NCBI RefSeq assembly: GCF_910592395.1
Contig: NC_088309.1
Span: forward strand, 7,504,501 to 7,568,500
Source: Lineus longissimus
Lineage: Eukaryota; Nemertea; Pilidiophora; Heteronemertea; Lineidae
Reading direction: 5' to 3'
Length of the DNA stretch: 64,000 nucleotides
Part shown: piece after piece, positions 25,455-39,723 of the stretch
Position numbering within the stretch: position 1 is the first letter of the stretch
Layout: each line of letters starts with the position of its first letter
Made by a program: the position numbers and the translations under genes
Notes under the pieces: generated by a model
What the model was told of the DNA's origin: nothing
What the model saw: only the letters and a program-made list of their open reading frames with translations
The model's database searches: none

Positions 25455-26727
25455 ACGCATAGCCTGGTGCGTTTGTACATGGTGGGACACTGAACATTGG
25501 GTGTCCTGAAAAAGGCCAATGCTACTTGAACTTTAAGACATTCGGTTGCTGGATGTCCTGAATGCAGTTGTACCAAAAAAGAAATTAAAAGTGATTCCTT
25601 GGAGATGTTCTGTCTACAGCTGTCCTGAATACACTTGCTCAGCATGATCCAACACTGGTCTGAGACATTATTTGGTGTCTGGATGTTCTGAATACAGTTC
25701 AACAAAAAGGTCTTTACTCCTTGAGGATGTTCTCTCTCCAGATGTCTTGTCAGATTTTTTCAAAAAGGTCAATGCTCCTTGAAGACATAACTTGGTCTCT
25801 GGATGTACTAAATACCAAATCATTAGAGACATTATTTGGTCTCCTTATGTCCTGAATACAGGAGTTCAAAACTTCTTGAAGACATTTTGGTCTCTGGATG
25901 TTCTGAATACAGTTACCTACTCCAAAAATTTGAACCCTCAATTCAAACTGTCTCTGGATGGCTAAATACAAACTAAATAAGTGACTCCTGAATTGAGATG
26001 TCAGTCCTTAAATGTCCTCAAGACATTACTGCAAATCTCCGCCAGACACTGAAATATTATTAATTCCTCAGATTCTACACATAGCCTGATGCGTTTGTAC
26101 ATGGTAGGACACTGAACATTGGGTGTCCTGAATACAGTTAAACAAAAAGGCCAATGCTACTTGAAGACATTCGGTTGCTGGATGCCTGAATGCAGTTGTG
26201 CCAAAAAAGAACAAATTAAAAGTGATTCCTTGGAGATATTCTGTCTACAGCTGTCCTGAATACACTTGCTCAACATGGTCCAACACTGGTCTGAGACATT
26301 ATATGGTGTCTGGATGTTCTGAATACAGTTCAACAAAAAGGTCTTTACTCCTTGAGGATGTTCTCTCTCCAGATGTCTTGTCAGATTTTTTTCAAAAAGG
26401 TCAATGCTCCTTGAAGACATAACTTGGTCTCTGGATGTCCTAAATACCTAATCCTTGGAGACATTATTTGGTCTCCCCATGTCCTGAATACAGGAGTTCA
26501 AAACTTCTTGAAGACATTTTGGTCTCTGGATGTTCTGAATACAGTTACTCCAAAAATTTGAATTCCTCAATTCAAACTCTCTCTGGATGGCTAAAAATAC
26601 ATGGTGACTCCTGAATTGAGATGTCAGTCCTTAAATGTCCTCAAGACATTACTACAAATCTCCGCCAGAGACTGAAACATTATTAATTCCTCAGATTCCA
26701 CACATAGCTTGGTGCATTTGTACATGG
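25455..26727. repeat. Tandem duplication, 622-bp unit, built of smaller degenerate repeats
   Basis: The landmark AGCCTGGTGCGTTTGTACAT (with small changes) occurs at 25461, 26083 and 26705, exactly 622 bp apart each time. Two full units (25461-26082 and 26083-26704) are followed by the first bases of a third. Inside each unit, shorter degenerate repeats of about 60-75 bp carry CTCTGGATGTCCTGAATACAG, CAAAAAGGTC and CTTGAAGACAT motifs. Minus-strand open frames crossing the array (for example 25271-25705 and 26157-26420) are by-products of the repeat. It lies between the 3' ends of two convergent genes. Confidence 0.9.
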
Positions 26728-29700
26728 CAATACTTTCTTGGGATAAGGAATTTAAGACGGAGATGATAAACTCAGAATCAATATTTATTTACTGTCAACA
26801 GCACAATGAAACACCGTAGAGATGATAAAATCAAGAAGAGTTACAGTAAAGTGCATGATTTTGACACGAGTGAGAAAGATGTTTGTGAAAGGCTTCTGCA
26901 CATACAAACACTAGTGCAACAATAACAGCATTCAAGCAAGCACACTTCATTCTCAACAATGAGGACTTTAACAGTTGGTAAAAAAATTTCCTGAGGTGGC
27001 ATTCTCATGGCAATCATTATCATAACAGTGATTGAATTAGTTGTGGTGAACTTCCATAGAAAGTTGTACCCTTTATACATTATGGTTGTTGATGTAAAGT
27101 TTCATTCAGGTTTCAGAGGCACAGGCGTCCTGGCACCAGTTGTTTTCCTTGCAATGCCTAAATACAGACCAAATCTTAAGTATCGTCTAGAAGCCCCTTT
27201 AAAATTGTTTGTACAGTTTTCAAACACAGATTTGGCTAAATGGGAATTGATGCATTGGTTAAAATATCCATACTGTTTGCTTTCCAGGTCGGATTTTCAT
27301 TTGTTGACTAGATCGTACACAAACTCAACCTTTTTTACACGACACAACTAAACATTATTGCGCAATATGTTTCACTTCCAATTAAAGATTTTATCACAGA
27401 TATGTCACTTGGATTACACCGCAAGTTATTGTTATTTGATATTCAAATGTCAATGGAAGTATTCACCGTTTACTTTCCTCATGTCTTCATGAATAAATCG
27501 TTTTCTTTTCAATCCAAACTAAACTACCTTACACGCACAAACTAAAAGAACACAATGATAGCAGAGATGGCCCAAATAGATTTTTAAACACTTCAAAAAA
27601 TCCAAATTTAAAGCACTTTGCCTCTTTCGGATGAGCGCCTTGCAGTGGAAAGAACGAACTTTGCCAAATGGTGACATAAAAGCTTTGTTGATTTTGAGGC
27701 AATGTCCGAGTTGTTGGCGGCTGACCCTGTAAGTCGGCTTGTTTGATGCCCCAAAATAGAGCTCCACCACTAGAGGCATGAGATAGGAAAGAGGTAAATT
27801 GAAATATAAACAAGTTGGAAAAGATATGTAAGATTGTCACTAATTTAGTGAAGAATTTTATACAATCCTCTAAACCAGAAATAAAGGCGGATCGAAATAT
27901 GGACAAAATTGTCAATGTGTTTCCAATATCTATCCTACATCTCATGGACTGCACATAGCATCAGCTGAGCCCACATCAAATTAGTCTTCAGATCCTAAAA
28001 AGATGTCCCTAATAAACAGAAATGTTGATTTCTTTCTACACTACTGATTATTAAAACAGTATCGTCATGAAATCCTACAAGTAAGTACCTGAATTTGATC
28101 GAACAACCATCAAAACCTTCTACTTTCAACTTCCATTATTTTGACTAACAACAGCATGATCATTTATGAAAATCACAGTTTTACTGGAGGAACATTCTTA
28201 ACAATGATAGAATAGGGGAACAGTTTTTCACTCAAAACACATCTCTCAATAAACAGTGGAATATAATGATCGTTCCTATTTTCGGACTCTATAAGAATGC
28301 CTTTCACAAACAAGGATTAGTGCAAAATCGAGAAGGCGCAAGGCAGTGATGATTATACAACACGACACTGCACTAAAGCTTCATTTATTCTGAGCAGAAC
28401 ACTGGAAACGGCACGTTTTTGCAGGCGCGAGTTTCCAGTGGAGCTTCCCGCTGCAGCAGAACCAGTGAAGCGAAGAATAATTTCTGTTATGTTTCAGTGT
28501 TTACCAAAATGGGTATTTTGTAGTCTTTCATGTATGTTTGAAACTCGTTAAAAGATGAAATGAATCCGATACAAACTTATCGAACACCACAGCAGATTAT
28601 TTCAGGACAAAGCCGATGATTATACAACTATGTTTTATCACAATATTTCAGTAGAATGAAGATGCAATCTCGAAATTAAGAAAGGAGAAATAGAGACTTC
28701 TCAAACATGATAACAAACCACACTATGCACCCAGATGAAGATTTGCACCCCTGAATATTTTCTCATAACATTTTGCAAGTACAGGCTCCATCCGAAAAAT
28801 GTATATTGAATAATTCAAGCACACTTGCATCAAAATACAAGCCTATTTTCAGTGATGTTCACCATGAAATGGCGAAAATATTCAGGGCTGTAGTTTTAGG
28901 TACACACATGGGCTAGGATCATGTACATTAGGATACAATAGGATATGCTGTGACAATTAGTTAGAAATCAAGAGTATGGTGGACATGGGCAGCAAAGCAA
29001 GAGAACATGGCGGGGGGTTAAACATTAGAACTCGCTCTGTTTCAATAGTCAGTTTATTTCTTTTTGATCAATTATAGTGATGCCAGTGATGCCATGCCAT
29101 TTGAGGGCAATGACGAGAGTGTGATTGTCACAACAGAATGCTCTAATGGAATGTTTTGAAAAATGTATGACATCAATACGTCTGATATCGGTAACTATTC
29201 AATTTTAGGGTCTCTGATGCTAAAATATTTGAAGACCCAGAAAACAGCAATGAGGTGCAAATGTATCCCAATGCCATTGAATACCCAGTGTATAATGGTG
29301 TTTTTCAGCCAACAGATTCAACCTTCAAGCGAGTGATATCACTATAAAGATATATCAACACTAAGAATAGGAAAATTAGTATTCAAAGAAGTACTATTTA
29401 AATTTTTGTCTGTACAGATGATCCAAGCCAGTGTTAACCTTAAGTATATGACGAAAATTAATAGTTACCGTACAATATTTATACAACGCTACTACATTGT
29501 CAAGGCAAAGACAACCAAGGACACCATGATGAATCTCCTCAATTTGGCTGCTTGGACGGTAAAAACGATTCATAGGGTTTTCAAATTGCACACAACTGTA
29601 TCGTTTAAAATCATAATGACATGTTACTCATTGAGTTATTCAAGCTTCTTGTCCGGATTCAGAATACCTATTCTGGGATGTTTTGTTGTTGGGGATTTGT

Positions 29701-32700
29701 AAAATCGGACCCACACGAAATCCCGGTGTTGTCTTTGCGTTGATTCACCAAAGCCTTATTTACTAATAATTACCACTAGGAATATAATAACCCCAAACAC
29801 TATGCACTACATATGATTACCAACTACAAATACACGAAAAATAAAGGACCTCTGATCCAAGCTGAAAAGAAGTATAAGTGAAATGGGCCCAAACGACTAT
29901 TCTTCAATGAAATTTGGGCTAGAAATTAAGAATTCAAATATAAATATTTTTATCCAGACCCTGTATACGAGTGGCTTCTTAAGATTTTTTTGTGCTAGGG
30001 AACTACCATTGCAACTGATGGTCAACCATGGAATTCCCTGCAGTATCTTGAACAACCAAGGGCTCCACTCACCAGAACGCCTTTCTTGTCTGTGCGTTTC
30101 CATAGGCGCGGGAGTGAGATCAAGAGGCAGATGATTATGAAGCTGTCCAACCTTGGACATTATCTAACTATAGTCCCCTTTAATAAACGTATGGCACCAG
30201 ATTCCATTTCAAATCAATCAAAACTTGACATTTGGATAGAAATCTCTGAAATGGCAGACATGGCAAAATCTGTAGCCAGTTCAAAAGACGACGTACGATG
30301 CCATAGCTGATGATAAAAGCACATGTTGATACGATTATTTAATCAATTCAAGCCACAAGTCAGAAAGTTGGAATGTATACAAGTCAATTATACACATGTT
30401 TAGATACAATGCCTGCATATTAAAACGTTTTATTAGAAAAGTGAAGAGCAAAGCATGCAGCAACACTCAGTGCACACTAAAGGAAAGTCAACAGAATCGG
30501 TGAGCCTACTATGTTGAGGTACCTTCAATATAATGGAATAATCATATCTATTTTATCTAAAGTACATGTAATAACTACAAGTTTTGCCATTTCTGCCCAT
30601 CATACATATTCAATGATCTTCTCAACATTTTTAGGGAGCATACATACAGTACTTCTAACCTCGTTTCAAAACACCAATACAAGATATTTATAGCTCATGC
30701 TAGTTCTTACATGTATTTTGGAAGTTAAACAACAGGTGATAAAAGAATTCGACCTTAAAGTAGGAGTTAGTATAAACCCCTCAAACAGAATATATCCATA
30801 GACCCCCGTAAAATGGATTTACATCTGTCGCCAATAGCAGCTAGGCATAAACAGAAATAAGGAATAATGGTCTAGCTTTAAATCAATATTAGCCCATCTA
30901 TTACATGGACAACGTCATAATTTATACTCCACCAATGTTTCAATTTTTAATAAGATATGGGATTAAAAATAAATTAATATAGACTATTAAATACAAAGCG
31001 ATTTATAGATGGTGACCAGGCCAGTGTCTACTGAATATATTCTGACAAATCTATCAATGGACAAGAAATAAGCAGATGTTAAAGATGCTCTATATAAAGC
31101 CTTAGAAATTAATTCAGACTGGTAGACTAGATTGAGGAAAAAATCAAATACATACGTTTTTGATTTATTCCTACCATATCTTGATAATATTTCATCCACT
31201 GCACAGGAGTGTAAACCAAATATTGACATTGAAAAACAACGACTGAACTGATCACCATAAATGTAACCGACATATGACGCATACCGTATATGATGTTTTA
31301 TATTATCTAAAGAAGCAGTCTGTGTGTTACTTTCTCACTTTGCTCATTGTCGATAGTTATTGCACATGGAGATTAGCACCCCGCAAATGAGCAATCTGCT
31401 ATCAGGATCACATGCGAGAAAAATTCGTCTTCCAAAATTTTTCTCAAACGAGTTCTTGATGTACACTCTACCAGCATCAATCTCTACTCAACACTATCAA
31501 CAACTTGTACATATCACATGAAGTTATAACGTATTTCTTTGGCATACCTCAAGCCCCGTTATATTTGTATGCATTGTCAATTTTATACAGGCCATTTGAG
31601 CTGGCTGTGCGATAAAAAAGCTTCTACAAGGAACCTTTCTGAGAACGAAAGCAGTTCCAGCTCGGACAGCTAACAAATGATTAATGATAGACCAACTGGC
31701 CCCTCAATTTACTTGTGCAACTGAAAATCGACAATTCAAAGTCAGAAATTACACGGATAGCAAAACAGTGCATGTGTTTTACAACTTGGTGACTGAAATG
31801 GCCCAGATTTTCATCCACTGTTTTAATGGCAACAAATATAAAGGGGTCTAAGGCAGGGCACCTAGCACCAGGTTAGAATTCAACAATCGTGGAATACCGA
31901 CTTACATCTATGCAGTTTTAATTTCACCAAATGATGAATAATTTTGAGTGGTTCTTGATCAGAAATCCTGGTGTATGTTGGCGGTCTTTCAATGGTCTTG
32001 ATATCACAGACTCGGGCTGCAGTGGGTATATTAAACATCTGTGAACACTCTGTGGGCCATGTTGGGATACAATAGTCTTTCAGATAGAAAAGTTTTAAAA
32101 TCATTGAAACTTGAATTGTTTGCTGTTTCTGTTGAGAACAGAATACGTTTGACCCTAGTTTGTTGATCTATGGCATGCCAACCTATCCTTCGATGGTTCC
32201 TATTTGTTTGAAGACATCATTCCTTATCTTTACAAATCTCCCGAGGTGCACAAGTACAAAACCTTTCGAGACGATTCCAAATTTGCCATGCACGTAAAGA
32301 TTCGACAAACAGATACCAACATCCTTTTTTCACAGCCATGCACCCGACATTAGATTAATTCAAATTTAGGGTTTGTTCCCCATGAGTCTCTTTACTGTCT
32401 TTTATAAAATTTGGTGTAAAAATGTCAATGCCTTCAAAATAGGAAAACTGCAGGAGTCCTTGTTGAGAATTCCCAATAAAGTTGCTGATAAATGCACATT
32501 AAACATTGACACGAATTTCTCCACGAGATCAGATCATTTTCTTATTGAATTCGTAGTTCTGAAAGACACATGGTAATACTGCAGAGTCACTTTCTCGAAG
32601 ATGGGACATCAGATGGTGTGCGAACTTGGAACATGCAGCATCAAATTGGAGCAGATGAGAACTGCAAGAATATTTACACATGGATGAAAAGTCAGTTCGG

Positions 32701-35700
32701 CGTCAAGGAAGGTCAATGTTGGAAACGGACATAATGCTGCCTGGATCTTTTTCACCGGAAATATCACTTGATGGTACTATCTAAATATTTGCCTTTTCAA
32801 ACTAAAAACCTATGGCAGTTGACATCTTCGAAGCACAGTAATTACATACAACAACACAATGGAACAGAATCATTCAACACTTGATTGTCTTTGACAAAAG
32901 AAAACTGTTGTGTTCAAAATAACATTTAAAGTTGGCAAAAATGTAAGACAAGCTTTTTATTTTTTATGTAAGAGATAAATATATAAAGCGGAATGGTCCT
33001 GTTTGTCCGCCACAAGATTATTGCGGAGGCCAGCAGTGAAAATGATGCCTGTTGATTTCCATTGGATAGAATAAGAGACCAGCTCTTTAAATGTGTTTTA
33101 TCGCTCCTTTCTAAGTACAACACTTGGGAAGTTCTAGACATGCCAGGCATACAATGTCACAAAATATAACTTGTCCATCGATAAAAAACTTCTTCCATCA
33201 GTCACATGATTTGCAGAACACTAAACTATCTATACGGACAAGATAGAGTAAGAAAGCTGAGGTCTTCTCTGGTTCAGGTCTTCCAGACTTCTTCTCAGAC
33301 TTGCTCCATTCCAAACAATCTTGAATTGCTCTCCATGTTTTGTCCTAGGGATCATAGTTCGTATCTTCATTATTAGCACCAAAAATTAGATCCAAAAGGC
33401 ACAGAGTATTTTCTGTTGATAATTCACAGCCTCATCCTAAAGAGGCTCGCGTGAATGCAAAATTATTGACAAAATGAATCAGATCGAGTTCACACATTTT
33501 CTCACCAAATGACTAGAATTATTATGATACGCATCAGATTCTGAGTACAACAAGCTAGTATAAGCATCTTGAATGGTTCTTACTTTCTCAGCATGGCAGC
33601 AACACTGACAACTATGTCCACGATCGATCTCATCCTTAACACATTTAAACACTCATTCCTTATGACTTAGGTAAACACTCACACCACAAAAATTACAAGA
33701 AAACTGTCATCCTCCAGCCATCATGATCTGTTAATATCGCCAGCCATGTTGACGTTGTTATCCAAGTAAAAAAATATAAAAAGCTGCCTCGCCGCTATTT
33801 CTACAATTGAATTGAATTCCAGTTGTTGCATTTCATATTGCATTTTTAACTCCTGAGCAATATCAATCACTGGCTTCCACTGAATGTCTGAATAATCTAG
33901 ACATTGGAAAGTCTGTTTCTGATCTGATGTCCCAACATGACCCACCGCACTGCAGCCGTATTTGGTTTTGACTGAAAGACACTTTGATTTCATGGCCTGT
34001 GAAAAGTACAAACCCGTATTCGCCACCAGGGATCTTATATACAATGGTAAACAGCTTTTCTTTACCGATTTTCATTTTATGTACACGATGATGTAAAAAT
34101 AAATGTCATCTTTTAAACGTTTGAGTCTTTTCACAGAATCCAGTTGTTGATGACATTTTCTTGGCCATTAGTCCTCTGCCAACTGAATCCTATGCTGGTT
34201 TCTTACAAAACACTTCAACAGTACAGTCTAACAATTATTTACACTTCGGAATGCTACATTATTTGGGTGATCAGAGTTCTGTAAAGATTTGCAAACTAAC
34301 TAATGTTTGATTAACTAATTAATATGCTCAGTGCCTGCAAGACTATATGAAATGCAATTGAATTTCAAGATGGCCTCACATTAAAGGTCAATGATGTCTC
34401 TTACCAAATTATGGTGATGTCTTTTATTCAGCCATGTTACAGGACAACTACTGCGGAAATGACTTGGCAATGGATGGTTTGAAAAACTTACTATTTATCA
34501 AATTCAGAGGTTTCAACTCGCCTAATAAGTAATTGAGGACTTGGGAATGTACTGAAGCTGCCAAATATAAATACTTTGGTCACAAATTATCCATATTACT
34601 CGTTGTGGTTGGATTTCTTCACAATTTCTACTTCACATTTTCATACAAATGAATTAGGGTTGTAAACTTGTACGTCAATGCCAGAAGATTTCATACTGTA
34701 CTTCACCATGATTTCAAATGGACAGGGTTTATTTTACAAGGCAATTAAACATAGTGGAATGTTGGCACTCAACCTAAACCCAACTTGGCTTTGGGGCTGA
34801 GAGCACAATGTTTGAGGAAACTTGTCCACTAGGATTCTTAGGCTTGGGTAAAATGCATAACAACTGTGGCAGTCATTCCTTCTCTGTTTGAACTTAGTTT
34901 ACACGAATCTGAACAGAACTCACAGCACACATTTCTACAACAGTACTTATACCTGTTCAATATCATACCATGCAAGATTTCAAGATGTTTCGGCTTCTTG
35001 ATGAAACTTGTCAAAGTTGTTTTTCTGGAAGCATATAATAATATTATAAATGCAGAACCTAACTGCAAAAAAAACTACAACATTTGGTCATTTGATTAAA
35101 TGTGGAGTTATAAAATACCCCTGATGTTTACCTATCACTCGGTGTTGATCACCACAACCTTTCCTTTCAACCACGTCGCCATGTACGTGCCCCTCAACTT
35201 TAAAACTTGACGGATAAAAAATTCACTCTGTGTCGTGTACTTTTGCAATCTTTACTCCAATGTTAAAAATAAACTCTCTCAAGTAAAACGACGACTATAT
35301 AAAACTGCAATTAACTACAATAAGTTAGTAACTTAGAAGATGGTACACTCGTCATATGTCCATTCTGAACACATTTCACGATGGTAGTTTTTTTATATTT
35401 CTTACTAAGAATGTTTTGTCTCATATATATTTGATTTTGAATGGCTTCTCATTTAAGACTTCCGAGTACAAAGCCATTGGTTCCTGCACTACCAACCACA
35501 GGAGTAGCAAAAAGAAAGAACCATTTTGAAAATCCGTATCAAGATCTTAAAATCAAGATGTAAAACACACAAAATATTCACTTCCTGAATTGAGGAAGTT
35601 TCAAATCACAGTCGTTACTGAATGATCTATTGTCACATTCATTTCTCTGAGCATTTCTTTCAACAATCAAGGTTCAAGATATTAGAACCGTCGCCAACAA

Positions 35701-37522
35701 TAACAACCGCGAGTAGTAATATTTACAAAATTATATAATTGTTCTAACTCTCAGATGACTCAACAAATGGGCTTATCATTCAATTAATAATTCATGGCTA
35801 GACTGCATTGAGACAACTTTTGTGGAAGAAAAATCTTCATAGATAATTACTTTAAACGTCCAAGTTATTTTCCACAATTATCTAATGAATTGGCAAGGTG
35901 CCCCAATTCAAATTAATGCATTTTGTTTAATATAATACATATAAAATAACCAGCTCGCTCTCTAAAATTGTTAAGAATGAGATATTTTATCAGAGAGTAG
36001 CACCAGTAGACAAGTCTTAGAAGGAGATGACGCCTTGTTGTCAAGTTTCATTACCACCTACTGATGTGATGATGATTGAAACCTAGTAGAGTTTCTGCAT
36101 CAAATTTCACTCTCAGCTAGGTCTAGGAGATTTGACTTGATAAAAATTTCAAACTGGTGGCTGATCCAGTCAAAATCACACAAAAGCATGGATCACAGCT
36201 GGCTTTTTTTTCTCCAAATGTTGAACTATTACTAGCATCGTGTTAGTTCAGATGAAAACACAGGCCACCAAATTCACTAATTCAACGAAAACATGTTAGT
36301 GATTTTGTAGTGATAACTCACACAACACAAATTAAAAAGATTTTCTATTGCACAAGATTTGAGTCTAATTATTCTAACATAACTACTGCAATTACGCATG
36401 AAACATATAAAAATTCTGAAATAACCATTCATTCAACTATTTGGCACATTTTTTCTCACCTAACTCAGGTGCCCTTGATTCAAATGGTTGGTTTGGAGCA
36501 ACAAATATATGATAAAAGACAAAGGGACACAAATTGCTCCTTATTTCTCACAATTGAAAAAATTGCTTCAAATGAAAGTAAAAGATATATACGATATGCA
36601 AGAAGAATGACATCTTACTTGGAAATAGAATAATATTTGATAACTATTTATTTATTCAACCTGAGTTTCAAATATGATCTGTCAAAATTTCAAACTGGCA
36701 TTTTGTGTGTTACAGTCAGATGCAAGTGAATCGAAGTGTATAATATAATATAGGAATATTCTTAAAACACAAACTATTTGTACCGACTTTCAAAATGGTT
36801 CTTTCAAACAATTGGTATTCTAAGTTGAACTACATAACAACATTTTTCCAGAACTACAATGAATAGCCCGCTACTCCCAAGGCACTAAAAGATTGACTGT
36901 TTCAGGATCTTACATTTTCCTCAGAGTTCTTCATCAAATTTCACTCTAAAGAACTAAGGAATCATGATAGTTACCCCAGCACAGGGAAAATAGGAGATCA
37001 CCAACACCTTTCATTCTGGGCAAGGACGGAGCTCGAAGAGTGTAATTATGTGTATCATAAATTACCTTTTTTAAAATAATAAAAACCTTTAACATGTACT
37101 GGGCTGTCACACCAGTGACCTCAAGCAATTGTTTTACTTCAGGAATTTATCATAGTCTTGGCTACAACCCTGTACATGACTATACTCAATGAAATATTAT
37201 CTGGAAAACTTGGCATGATTGGAAGTGCAGGAAACTTCAAAGGGATATGACCACCATGATTCCCGAGTCCTGAACTGTTAACGACAAAATCAACGAAACC
37301 TGAAATTGCTTACGAAACTGCTGAAAAACTGCACATCATTTTTCACATAATAATGACCATTGACCAATGCTGGAGTTGTAACATAATGGTCAAGGCACCA
37401 CCTAGGCATTTCAAAATTCGGACATTGTGTATGGAAGGTGTCCTACAAATTTGCCCTCTATGATCTTCACATCATTCAAACCCAGGAGTCATGTGTTGAT
37501 AGACTAGCGTTTTCTTCTTTCT
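26728..37522. other. 10.8-kb stretch without a recognised gene (possible FBXO33 3' UTR plus intergenic DNA)
   Basis: No open frame here resembles a known family, and none has good splice signals on both sides. The 3' UTR of FBXO33 (stop at 37523, minus strand) must occupy part of it. A minus-strand AATAAA (TTTATT at 26784-26789) lies at the far left edge beside the repeat array, but intermediate TTTATT sites also occur, so the UTR length is open. The frames at 33721-34044 and 33863-34075 (minus) overlap and look slightly protein-like, without a family. Confidence 0.4.
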
Positions 37523-39723
37523 TTAGTAGGCTTGGTCCCGCAGTAAGATGTTGAGATACGCCGTTTCAGCATCTGCATGCATATGCTTGATTGCTGGGTG
37601 AAGCTTGTGGTCTTCTACTGGCCGCCAACTCCTACCAAGGTTCTTCGAAACCTGCAATGTATGGGGTTAATAATCAATAAAACGTTCACAACAGGCACTG
37701 ATCATATCCAATTCCATACACATGTAGAATTTTATATGTAATACTAATAAGTCGATACACCAAGATACAATGGACTTTTAACTGCAAGCATACATGTAGT
37801 GTAGAGGCCGTTTTTAGGAAAGCCATTTGAAGGATGGCTCTATGGTCCCAATGCTATTAGCGATTACCTGGCGATAAACTAGGTGCAAGGCATATAATAT
37901 GTCCGGCCTCACGTTGGAATAAATCAAAAACAATACTTTTGATGGAGGCCTCACCTCATCATAGAATGCTTGGTCTACATTTCCGAACGATTGCCAAATA
38001 CTTCCATCCTCCTCGTCAAGAGATGATATGCAACAATGAGGAACAACGAATGTCTTCAGCTGAGATCCACGCAGGCGTACAATTGCCACAACGTCGTCAT
38101 CTGTCACATCATAACCTGAAAAAGATCACATTATATCAAGATTTGAAGGCTGCCACCAACATATAGGTCCTCTCTACCAAGAAGTTTATGTGCGAAGAAC
38201 CCAATCGCCATAATGCCACAATACTCACCAAGAAGTGTGAAGTGCTGCAAGTTGGGACATTTCCACGCAAGCATCACAAAAGAGTCCTCATCAGATGCCG
38301 ATTCGTATATGTTTGGTTGCATATTCATGATCCCATCAACAATATGGACCGACTTCAATGTGGCACTATTGTGGCCTGCCATGAAGTCAATGGCCGCCAT
38401 ATTGATGTGTGAGCAGAAGAATGAGCGGAAGTGCGCCAGAGGCATGCTGGGACGTAGAATGTCAAGAAGACAAGTCACGCCATCTACAGAGTGGATGAGA
38501 TTCAATGTGACTTCTAATTTTGGACTATATCGAACGAGACATTGCCAAGTTTCGTTTCTGATCTTTTCATGGTCAGGTTCGATTCCGTGGACATGGATGA
38601 CAAGTTTTTCTAGCTGTGCGGTCTTTTTAGTGACAAATATTTCTAACAATGAGTTGGTGAGGTAGTCGTAATCGATGCCCAGTACGGTTAGGTGTGGAAA
38701 AGACTGGAACATATCAACTGGGAGGTCGAGTAAACCATACGACTCAGGGTCTTCTTTGACGGTCGACAAGTGGAGTGTTTCTAGTGAGTTTGAATGGTGA
38801 ATGGCCAGCTCTGAGAGGAGATAATCTGCATTCGCCATCAGATCTTCTGAGCAGCCAAGGGACAGATGCTTCAGTTTACGACAATTCTTTATAATGGCCT
38901 CGGTCATGGTAAAGTACCTGCAAAGAAAAAAGAAAACGATTCATACTGGTAAATAATAACAAAACACTAGACATACACAAAAATGAGAATAGCCCGCAGA
39001 GTTAAAAACTGGCCCTGTGCCAGCTAGCTTTGTTGGTAAACAGAACCACATGACAGAGTCAGTGACGTCACTTCACTCGAACCTCCATATTGAATCGAAA
39101 CCAAAACACTGCACCTGTCAAAATGAGGGGCATAAACAAGCACCAAATACTACGTTGTCGACACTAAAATACACCAATTAACGACATATGTCATTAGGTT
39201 TTGATTCATATTAACTAACGACAGATAATGAACAAGTTTCCGGAAAGGGAAAGAGGTAGTTTTAGACCCACAAAATCGATAAATATTGCGTACGCAACAC
39301 AGCTGATGAACCAACTGCGCAGTACCATGGTACTTACTGATCCACGACTCGACTTCCATCTCTTTCTGGCCATTCTATATGGCAGCTAGTAGGCTGGATG
39401 GAAAGCTTCTCAAGATTACGATTGTCAGCTAAAATTTCCAACATTTTAGCAAACTCACGGACGTCCCAAACTGATGTCGAATTGAACTCCACGGTGGCCG
39501 TTTTGACGAATCTGCCACACCTCTCGGCCAAATATTTGCTCCGACTTCGACTCCCATTTTTCAGCCTAAACACCAAGTTTGTCCACAATGAAGGGTGCCA
39601 AAAGCAACTTCTCCATCTTTTACATGTTGATACGGCGTTCAGTCGATCTTTCAAACTCAAATACGACAGAATTTCGACAATAATTAGGCTGGGGAGTGTG
39701 GACCAAGACGTATCAGCTGCCAT
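37523..39723 (-). CDS. FBXO33: F-box only protein 33
   Basis: Four minus-strand exons: 39338-39723, 38229-38917, 37955-38115 and 37523-37651. All are phase-consistent and encode 454 residues with a TAA stop. I chose the ATG at 39723 (context GTGAAGATGG); an in-frame ATG nine codons upstream at 39750 is possible. The F-box (about residues 9-52) contains LPSLIIVEILSYLSLKDRL and a WHPSLW motif, and should bind SKP1 in an SCF ubiquitin ligase. Leucine-rich-like segments follow. The C-terminal part has LAWKCPNLQHFTLLGYDV, IVRLRGSQLKTF and VSKNLGRSWRPV, which match the order LAWRC, IARLRGSDLK and VSLGLGQPW in vertebrate FBXO33. FBXO33 is reported as a substrate receptor for YB-1. The protein is shorter than human FBXO33, mainly at the N-terminus. 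Confidence 0.88.

Noticed and set aside
27529-27954. 141-codon minus-strand open frame
   Set aside because: No splice context or family similarity, biased composition and an overlapping frame at 27519-27779; treated as chance.
28400-28440. 10-bp inverted repeat (CACTGGAAAC ... GTTTCCAGTG)
   Set aside because: Short stem with a 21-base loop; expected by chance in 64 kb.
38213-38665. 150-codon plus-strand frame
   Set aside because: Antisense shadow of FBXO33 exon 2.
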